The notes beneath the pieces were generated by a model, which had not been told where the DNA came from, did no database searches, and saw nothing but the letters and a program-made list of their open reading frames with translations. Both the position numbers and the translations under genes were made by a program. From Flavobacteriaceae bacterium (GTDB lineage: Bacteria > Bacteroidota > Bacteroidia > Flavobacteriales > Flavobacteriaceae): a stretch of DNA of 64,000 bases. The stretch spans positions 70,448 through 134,447 of the forward strand of contig JAKISG010000003.1 of the NCBI GenBank assembly GCA_021648755.1. The letters run 5' to 3'. Numbering within the stretch: the stretch's first letter is position 1; each line of letters starts with the position of its first letter. This document shows positions 58,142-64,000 of the stretch, piece by piece.

Positions 58142-59563
58142 TTATTTTTTAATGAACTTAGAAGCTTTAAAATTATTTACTCTAATAAAGTAAATGCCTG
58201 TATTTAAAGTTGTAATATCTAATTCATAGTTTTTGGTATCACTAAAATTCTCATTAATTGTAATTACTTTTTCACCTAAAATATTTGAAACCTCTATTTT
58301 CTCAATATTTTTAGTTGTAGAAATATGTACTATATTTTCTGCTGGATTTGGATATAAATTTGTTGTAAGCAACTCATTTTCATCGGTAGTTAGTGGTAAA
58401 TCACTAGCTCTAACAATAAATAGTCCAATATCGTCACTAATCACAATATTTCCACTTTCAAAAAAGGGATAAACACTCCAAGCACCATCAAAATTTGCAC
58501 TATTATCATTTGGAAAAGTATCAAAAAAACGATCTTCACTCATATTATTATTATCAATATCAGAAATGTCTATAACTCTAACACCAGCTCTATAATTAGC
58601 TAAATATAGTTCATTACCAACTACATAATTATTATGATCTATTGCGGTAGTTGTTCCAAAATATTGATGATGTAATTGTGGGTTATCAAGATCACTTAAG
58701 TCAAAAACGATATTTCTAGTATTAAAGCCAAAAAAACTTTCATCTTGTTCATCATTACAATATAAATATTTATGATTTTCATCAATCCAAATTTGATGTG
58801 TATATGCCGTGTTACTGTAAAAAATTTCCGATAATTTAATTGGGCTAGTTTTATTGGTAACATCAATTATTACAACTGAAGATTCATTGGCACCAATATA
58901 TAACTCTTTGCCTACATGCTCAGTATCTTCACCATTATAAGTGATTACCTGAGCGTCATGTGAGTAGCCTTCTACACTATACCCACCTTCGTTAACTGGG
59001 TTTTCAGGGTCTTGAATATTAATAAAAATTGGACCGCCATTAAAAGAAGTTGTGCCAACAATATATGCGTAGCCTGTATCTTCATTAATAACAATATTAT
59101 GGGCAGACCCAAAACTATCATTGATAGCGTCTTGAGGAAAAACCACAGGAGGTGCGCTAACATCTCTTAACCTTGTTAAATCAAACACTTGCATTCCGTG
59201 GCCACTGGCCTCACTTACTACAAAAGCATAATTGTTATAGACCTTTACATCTCTCCATGTATTAGGATCCGTGCCAGGAGTTCTGTTCATTTTACCTATA
59301 TAAATTGGGTTTACAGGGTCTGTAATATCTACAAAAGCAAGATTACTCCTGTTGCAAAAAAGCGCATATTCTTTACCTGTATCTGGATCTGTCCAACCCC
59401 AAGAATCATTGCCTGCTCCAGAATCAAAATCAGCTACAGGCATAAAACTCATTAAATCCATATTGTTACAAGGATATATATCAGCAAAACCTCCAACACA
59501 AGGAGTTTGCGTATATGAGAATACAGTAATAGATAGTAAAAGTATTGTTAAAATATTTTTCAT
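58142..59563 (-). CDS. Choice-of-anchor B protein with T9SS sorting domain
   Basis: 473 aa. A signal peptide (MKNILTILLLSITVFSYTQ) is followed by the LVIvD-type beta-propeller with repeats such as NLAFVDITDPVNPIYIGK, GMQVFDLTRLRD and VRVIDISDID. The C-terminal 80 residues (NLYPNPAENIVHISTTKN to TLNTGIYFIRV) are a canonical T9SS type A sorting domain, so the protein is exported to the surface. It is the first gene of the MbnP/MauG operon and has a TATATTTG box upstream (59626-59633). Confidence 0.9.
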   Translation of the reverse strand: MKNILTILLLSITVFSYTQTPCVGGFADIYPCNNMDLMSFMPVADFDSGAGNDSWGWTDPDTGKEYALFCNRSNLAFVDITDPVNPIYIGKMNRTPGTDPNTWRDVKVYNNYAFVVSEASGHGMQVFDLTRLRDVSAPPVVFPQDAINDSFGSAHNIVINEDTGYAYIVGTTSFNGGPIFINIQDPENPVNEGGYSVEGYSHDAQVITYNGEDTEHVGKELYIGANESSVVIIDVTNKTSPIKLSEIFYSNTAYTHQIWIDENHKYLYCNDEQDESFFGFNTRNIVFDLSDLDNPQLHHQYFGTTTAIDHNNYVVGNELYLANYRAGVRVIDISDIDNNNMSEDRFFDTFPNDNSANFDGAWSVYPFFESGNIVISDDIGLFIVRASDLPLTTDENELLTTNLYPNPAENIVHISTTKNIEKIEVSNILGEKVITINENFSDTKNYELDITTLNTGIYFIRVNNFKASKFIKK

Positions 59564-59625
59564 ATTAGTTATATATTAATAATTTTTAGTTATAACAATT
59601 AATTATTTAAACCCCCTAAGTATTA

Positions 59626-59633
59626 CAAATATA
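59626..59633 (-). promoter_or_regulatory. -7 box of the choice-of-anchor-B/MbnP/MauG operon
   Basis: The minus strand reads TATATTTG, a TAnnTTTG match, 63 bases before the ATG at 59563. Confidence 0.55.
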
Positions 59634-59675
59634 AACACTTTATTTCATTTAACTGTTTATATGAATCAGAATAAC

Positions 59676-59683
59676 TATATTTG
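59676..59683 (+). promoter_or_regulatory. lolD: -7 box of lolD
   Basis: TATATTTG is a TAnnTTTG match only 17 bases before the ATG at 59700, so transcription would start close to it. The upstream ATG at 59661 lies before the promoter and is not the start. Confidence 0.5.
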
Positions 59684-59699
59684 CTATGAAATTTTAAAT

Positions 59700-60356
59700 A
59701 TGATAAAAGCAAAATTATTAAGTAAAAAATATGGCGAATTAAAGGTTTTAAATGAAGTTGACTTGCAAATCAAAGAAGGAGAGATTGTCGCAATAGTTGG
59801 TCCATCTGGAGCAGGTAAAACAACGTTACTACAAATTTTAGGTACTCTAGATAAACCAAGCAATGCAGAGGCAAGTTTGACAATTAACAACACTAATATA
59901 CGGGCATTAAATGATAACGAATTATCAAAATTTAGAAACCAAAATATTGGTTTTATATTTCAATTTCATCAATTATTGCCTGAATTTACTGCTCTAGAAA
60001 ATGTTTGTATTCCAGGGTTTATTGCCAATAGACCAAAATCAGAAGTTGAAAATAACGCAAAAGAGTTACTAGTTTTTTTGGGCTTATCACAAAGAATAAA
60101 CCATAAGCCAAATGAATTATCTGGCGGTGAACAACAAAGAGTAGCAGTTGCAAGAGCATTAATTAATAAGCCTAAAGTTGTTTTTGCTGACGAACCAAGT
60201 GGAAATTTAGACACCATTGCTGCAAAAAACTTACACGAATTATTTTTTACCTTACGTGATAAATTTAACCAAACCTTTGTGATTGTTACACATAATGAAG
60301 AATTAGCTGCAATGACAGACAGAAAGTTAAAGATGCTTGACGGTAAAATTATTTAA
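59700..60356 (+). CDS. lolD: LolD-type ABC transporter ATPase
   Basis: 218 aa from the ATG at 59700. The Walker [10 protein letters not shown] (about 34-42), the signature [15 protein letters not shown], and Walker [13 protein letters not shown] are clear. The block [23 protein letters not shown] with [25 protein letters not shown] is the LolD/MacB-type ATPase pattern. It powers lipoprotein release or a related exporter; its membrane partner is not adjacent. Its start is fixed by the promoter. Confidence 0.85.
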   Translation: MIKAKLLSKKYGELKVLNEVDLQIKEGEIVAIVGPSGAGKTTLLQILGTLDKPSNAEASLTINNTNIRALNDNELSKFRNQNIGFIFQFHQLLPEFTALENVCIPGFIANRPKSEVENNAKELLVFLGLSQRINHKPNELSGGEQQRVAVARALINKPKVVFADEPSGNLDTIAAKNLHELFFTLRDKFNQTFVIVTHNEELAAMTDRKLKMLDGKII

Positions 60357-60390
60357 GAAATCGTTTAAATATAAATGCTGATTTTAAAAT

Positions 60391-61314
60391 ATGGTTTTTG
60401 AAAAAGACATAGAAAGTAAAAATGAATTTTTATATAAAAAAAACAAAATATCCGTTTATATAAAACGGGAAGATTTATTACATAAACATATTTCAGGTAA
60501 TAAATTTAGAAAATTAAAATATAACATTCGTAGTGCAAGGATTCAAAATAATAAAACATTACTAACTTTTGGAGGTGCATTCTCAAACCATATTACAGCA
60601 ACAGCTTACACAGGAAAAATATTTGGATTTAATACTATCGGAGTTATAAGAGGAGAAGAATTAGGTAAAAACTTAGAAAATACTTTAAATAATAACCCAA
60701 GTTTAAAATTTGCTTTTAATTGTGGTATGCAATTTAAATTTATTACCCGCGATGACTATAAAAAAAAAACAGACACTAATTTTATTAATAACTTAAGAAA
60801 AACATTAGATAATTTTTATTTAATTCCAGAAGGAGGAACAAATAGTTTAGCAATTAAAGGATGTCAAGAAATTTTAACAAAAAAAGATAAAAAATTCGAT
60901 TATATTTGCGTCGCAGTAGGTACTGGAGGAACTGTTTCTGGGTTAATAAAAACAGCCAATAAAAATCAAAAAGTACTGGGTTTTTCTGCCTTAAAAGGTG
61001 ATTTTTTAAATAATAATATAAGCAATATGGTAGAAGAAAAGGCAAACTGGGAATTAATAACAAATTATCATTTTGGAGGTTTTGCTAAAATAAATAACCA
61101 ATTAATTACGTTTATGAATACATTTAAAAAAGAGTTAGGTATTGCTTTAGATCCTATATATACAGCAAAATTGTTTTTTGGGATAGATGATCTAATAGAA
61201 AAATCATACTTTAAAGAAAATACTAAAATATTAGCAATACATACAGGAGGATTACAAGGCATTGAAGGCATGAATAAAAAATTAAGAAATAAAGGCTTAA
61301 AAACAATCATATAA
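60391..61314 (+). CDS. D-cysteine desulfhydrase / ACC deaminase-family PLP enzyme
   Basis: 307 aa, fold type II PLP enzyme. The block VYIKREDLLHKHISGNKFRKL has the PLP-binding Lys38. LLTFGGAFSNHITATAY and YICVAVGTGGTVSGLI (phosphate loop) follow. The family includes ACC deaminase and D-cysteine desulfhydrase; these cannot be separated by sequence here. It lies 34 bases after lolD and directly abuts the glucosaminidase gene, so all three may be one operon. Confidence 0.85.
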   Translation: MVFEKDIESKNEFLYKKNKISVYIKREDLLHKHISGNKFRKLKYNIRSARIQNNKTLLTFGGAFSNHITATAYTGKIFGFNTIGVIRGEELGKNLENTLNNNPSLKFAFNCGMQFKFITRDDYKKKTDTNFINNLRKTLDNFYLIPEGGTNSLAIKGCQEILTKKDKKFDYICVAVGTGGTVSGLIKTANKNQKVLGFSALKGDFLNNNISNMVEEKANWELITNYHFGGFAKINNQLITFMNTFKKELGIALDPIYTAKLFFGIDDLIEKSYFKENTKILAIHTGGLQGIEGMNKKLRNKGLKTII

Positions 61315-62481
61315 ATGAAATATAAAACACTTAAACTGCGTAAGGTTAAAAAATTAATAAAAAACATCATTTTTAATAAAAAATTACTACTGTTTTTTAT
61401 AACTACTTTGTTCCTGATGAGTTGTGGCTCAAAAAAACAAACAGGATCACATAGAACTATAAAAGATAATTCTAAAGTACTTGTTAAGCCAATTAAAAAC
61501 GAATCAAAAGTAACTGTAAAAACACCTTTATATATTGATGTTTCAGAAAATAAAACTTTTTTTGATAAAGAAGCATTACATGTAATTTATGCAAATAAAC
61601 CAAACCTCATGACTGCTAAAACTGATTATATTAAAAAGTATGCCGAATTAGCAATACATGAAATGGAAGTTTATAAAATACCAGCAAGTATAACTTTAGC
61701 GCAGGGTCTTTTAGAATCACGTTACGGTCAAAGCAGGCTTACTAAAGAAGCAAAAAATCATTTTGGAATTAAATGCCATAATTGGGAAGGTGGTCGCATA
61801 TATCACGATGACGATGCAAAAGGAGAATGTTTTAGAAAGTACGAACTACACGAATCATCATATAGAGATCACTCTTTATTCTTATCACATAAAAAAAGAT
61901 ATGCAAAATTATTTACTTATGATTTAAACGACTATAAATCTTGGGCAAAAGGACTACGTGCTGCGGGTTATGCAACAGATAAAAAATATCCGCAAAAATT
62001 GATTGCTTTAATCGAAGAATATGAACTTTATTATTTTGACAACTTAGTTTTAGGCGAAGAATATGTTTTTAAAGAAGAATTAGATGATCATGATGAAAAA
62101 AAAGAAGATAAGCCTATTATACAACAACCAGTACCAGTACTCATAGATAAATCAAAATACTATATTGTTAAAGAAGGAGAAACTTTATATGGAATTTCTA
62201 AAAAAACAAACACAAAAGTAGCAGTAATTAAAAAATTTAATAATTTAGCATCTAATGAAATTTCCGTTGGTCAACAATTACAATTATTTGAAACTAAAAA
62301 TACAGAAACTCTTAATAATGAAATTAAAAAACAAGATAAATATATAGTAAAGATAGGTGATACCATATACTCTATTGCTAAAACAAATAATATAACCGTA
62401 GCAAATTTAAAAAATATTAATAATTTAAAATCGAATAATATTTCTACAGGACAACTACTAATCGTTAGTGAAAAAAAATAA
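61315..62481 (+). CDS. Glucosaminidase lipoprotein with two LysM domains
   Basis: 388 aa. A long basic start (MKYKTLKLRKVKKLIKN) precedes the hydrophobic stretch and lipobox LFLMSCGS. The glucosaminidase core has ASITLAQGLLESRYGQSRL with the catalytic Glu in LLESRYG, then NHFGIKCHNWEGG. Two LysM domains follow (YYIVKEGETLYGISKKTNT and YIVKIGDTIYSIAKTNN), which bind peptidoglycan. It probably cleaves cell-wall glycan at the outer-membrane/periplasm face. The gene starts directly after the PLP enzyme stop. Confidence 0.92.
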   Translation: MKYKTLKLRKVKKLIKNIIFNKKLLLFFITTLFLMSCGSKKQTGSHRTIKDNSKVLVKPIKNESKVTVKTPLYIDVSENKTFFDKEALHVIYANKPNLMTAKTDYIKKYAELAIHEMEVYKIPASITLAQGLLESRYGQSRLTKEAKNHFGIKCHNWEGGRIYHDDDAKGECFRKYELHESSYRDHSLFLSHKKRYAKLFTYDLNDYKSWAKGLRAAGYATDKKYPQKLIALIEEYELYYFDNLVLGEEYVFKEELDDHDEKKEDKPIIQQPVPVLIDKSKYYIVKEGETLYGISKKTNTKVAVIKKFNNLASNEISVGQQLQLFETKNTETLNNEIKKQDKYIVKIGDTIYSIAKTNNITVANLKNINNLKSNNISTGQLLIVSEKK

Positions 62482-62518
62482 AATTACTTAAACGGAATAC
62501 TTTATAAATTAAATTTAG

Positions 62519-62526
62519 TAGTTTTG
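62519..62526 (+). promoter_or_regulatory. -7 box of the LysM lipoprotein gene
   Basis: TAGTTTTG is a TAnnTTTG match 56 bases before the ATG at 62582. Confidence 0.45.
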
Positions 62527-62581
62527 TATATGTCTTTCAATTTAAAAGAAAGAAATATTTTGATAATAATTAAAAAAATAG

Positions 62582-63562
62582 ATGAAAAATAATATAACCC
62601 TTTTAATTTTATTGTTTATTTTACAAATATCATGTAAAGAAGGAGAATTATCCTCTTTTGGAATAATGAACTCTAAGATTGAAGAATCAATTGAAATTAA
62701 AACAATAGCAAACTCTACCTATTTAGACGTTATTTATAGTAAGGCTAAAAATGATGATAGTTATATAAAGTACAAAGAAAGTGCCAATAAAGTACACGAA
62801 ATTAGTGATATATTTAGTAAATATTTAGAAGATTTAAAAAATGTAATTAAAGAAAAAAACACCACTCAATTTGTAGATGAATATTTTTTTAATGGCTTAG
62901 AAATTGCAAACGGAGGAGAAGAATTTTTAAATTATATTGAAAGTTACAAAAGTAGTCTTATAGCGACTTTAGCTTTATCAAATCCTGATATTGTTGGTAT
63001 GGTAAAAAGCACATTTGATATAGGCTCCATAAAAGATAGACGAGGACAACAGACAAATTGGCTAACGTTAAATTATAAAAAATTTCCAGCAATTGCCTCT
63101 ATAATTAAATTGTCAGAAATGCAAACTAACGTAAAATTAATAGAAAAAACATATTATGAATCTATCTTAAATGTGAGAGTAAATAATAGCGAACTCATTA
63201 ATCAAAAAAGCCCTGTAGCTACAAATACCGAAGAAGTAGATGAAAAGTCTAAAAAAAAAATTAAAGAAGATACATTAATAAATAAAGAAGTAAAAATTAA
63301 ACCTAAAAAAAAAGAAGAAGTAAAAATTAAACCTAAAAAAAAAGAAGAAGAAAAAAAAAATAAAAAACCTAAGACAAAAATTAAAAAGAAAACGACTACC
63401 GTAACAACAAATCCTGCTGAATTTCATACTGTTAAAAAAGGAGAAACAATATATTTAATTTCAAAAAAACACAAAATAACAACAGCAATTCTTAAAAAAA
63501 TGAATGGTATGACTAATAATAATTTAGTTGTAGGTCAAAAATTAAAAATTAGTAAAAAATAA
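62582..63562 (+). CDS. LysM-domain lipoprotein with Lys-rich repeat linker
   Basis: 326 aa. The lipoprotein signal MKNNITLLILLFILQISCKE has its Cys at 18. The middle is helical with no recognised domain. A Lys/Glu-rich linker contains two 30-base DNA repeats (63287-63346) that give KIKPKKKEE twice. The C-terminal LysM domain (FHTVKKGETIYLISKKHKI) binds peptidoglycan and ends the protein. It follows the glucosaminidase gene by about 100 bases and has a promoter box of its own. Confidence 0.8.
   Translation: MKNNITLLILLFILQISCKEGELSSFGIMNSKIEESIEIKTIANSTYLDVIYSKAKNDDSYIKYKESANKVHEISDIFSKYLEDLKNVIKEKNTTQFVDEYFFNGLEIANGGEEFLNYIESYKSSLIATLALSNPDIVGMVKSTFDIGSIKDRRGQQTNWLTLNYKKFPAIASIIKLSEMQTNVKLIEKTYYESILNVRVNNSELINQKSPVATNTEEVDEKSKKKIKEDTLINKEVKIKPKKKEEVKIKPKKKEEEKKNKKPKTKIKKKTTTVTTNPAEFHTVKKGETIYLISKKHKITTAILKKMNGMTNNNLVVGQKLKISKK
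63287..63346 (+). repeat. Two 30-base tandem repeats in the LysM protein linker
   Basis: GAAGTAAAAATTAAACC-type units repeat at a 30-base period (63287 and 63317), encoding a repeated Lys/Glu/Pro peptide. Ten codons per unit keeps the frame. Confidence 0.7.
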
Positions 63563-63639
63563 AATATACCTTAAAAAGTGTATGAAATTTTTCTTGGTTT
63601 TTGAATCTATACAAATGTAGTTTAACAGATTTTTAATGA

Positions 63640-63777
63640 CCCATTTTCAAATTCATAGTCAGCATACACGTGTTAATAAAAAAAATCGAATTACTATACG
63701 CAGGTACTGTTCAAAATGACGGAACGGCCAAATTAGAATTATTTGAAACTAAAGAAGACTGGAACCTTAAAAAATAA
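63640..63777 (+). pseudogene. Short unassigned coding remnant before the right-edge gene
   Basis: An open frame bounded by TGA at 63637 and TAA at 63775-63777 reads IKKIELLYAGTVQNDGT, then AKLELFETKEDWNLKK. It has no ATG; a GTG at 63670 is possible. It reads like real protein but is only 36-45 codons. It may be the tail of a truncated gene or a very short gene coupled to the one 6 bases downstream. No family is recognised. Confidence 0.35.
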
Positions 63778-63783
63778 TTACTT

Positions 63784-64000
63784 ATGAATAATAGAACTAG
63801 AACCTTACTTCTTAAAGTAGAAGTAGATGGTAGAGTATTTGACTTTAGCGATCAAGAACTTCTATTAACAGGACCATCTGTACAATTACGATTTTTACGA
63901 TATGGCTATTCTTATGACAATAAAAGTTATATAGAAGTAAAATTACCTCCAAAAAAACCCGCTGACGATCCCCAAACCAAAGAAATTGCAGAACTACGAG
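63784..64000 (+). CDS. Hypothetical protein, partial (right edge)
   Basis: The first 72 residues are visible: MNNRTRTLLLKVEVDGRVFDF, then SDQELLLTGPSVQLRFLRY, GYSYDNKSYIEVKLPPKKPAD and an acidic stretch. There is no signal peptide. The pattern of short beta strands suggests a soluble beta-rich domain. I do not recognise the family. It begins 6 bases after the remnant at 63640-63777. Confidence 0.5.
   Translation, partial: MNNRTRTLLLKVEVDGRVFDFSDQELLLTGPSVQLRFLRYGYSYDNKSYIEVKLPPKKPADDPQTKEIAELR

Noticed and set aside
63612..63619. Minus-strand TACATTTG box after the LysM gene
   Set aside because: It would drive transcription leftwards into the antisense of the LysM gene, with no gene to serve; probably chance in AT-rich DNA.

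Overview
The window is AT-rich chromosomal DNA from a member of the Bacteroidota, most likely a marine Flavobacteriaceae. The evidence is: TAnnTTTG promoter boxes in front of many genes; two or three proteins ending in type IX secretion (T9SS) sorting tails; many Bacteroidota-type lipoproteins; a ribosomal L21 with a C-terminal helix-hairpin-helix extension; a Bacteroidota-type (subtype iii) type VI secretion module; and a MbnP/MauG/choice-of-anchor-B cluster. No rRNA, tRNA, CRISPR array or transposase gene was found.

Region 1 (1-6.7 kb) is accessory. A partial Hcp/TssD-like gene runs off the left edge. Next come an attC-like folded element, a gene broken by two single-base insertions, a large T9SS-exported serine hydrolase, a DUF6252 lipoprotein, a DUF4442 protein and a DUF4369 lipoprotein.

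Region 2 (6.8-35 kb) is mostly housekeeping: rpmA/rplU, sucA-sucB, a glycosyltransferase, a pfkA-lipoprotein-gapA operon, yigZ, an EamA transporter, ribD, rimM, rpsP, lysS, fabH, a porin, a di-heme lipoprotein, a lone N-terminal transketolase half, a PDZ aspartyl protease, an aminotransferase, trxA, a DUF58 gene, lhgO and guaB.

Region 3 (35.2-46.2 kb) is a type VI secretion island. It holds two Hcp/TssD tube genes, a roughly 900-base gap without a clear gene, a membrane-anchored AraC-type regulator, a paralogue of the Region 1 hydrolase, and then tssH (ClpV), tssB and tssC. Separate promoters are visible for tssH and for tssBC. The remaining T6SS genes (baseplate, membrane complex, VgrG) are not in this window.

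Region 4 (46.7-64 kb) has gyrA, a TPR protein, two methyltransferases, ctaA and trxB. It continues with a tight four-gene operon (choice-of-anchor-B T9SS protein, repeat lipoprotein, MbnP-like protein, di-heme MauG/MbnH-like peroxidase), lolD, a D-cysteine desulfhydrase/ACC deaminase-like enzyme and two LysM proteins. A short coding remnant and a partial unknown gene lie at the right edge.

The observations most worth a second look are the double-frameshift gene (539-1284), the attC-like element (211-345), the promoter and operator architecture of the T6SS/AraC/hydrolase island, the two hydrolase paralogues that each lie near hcp-like genes, the MbnP/MbnH-type operon, and the heptamer minisatellite inside the sucB linker.
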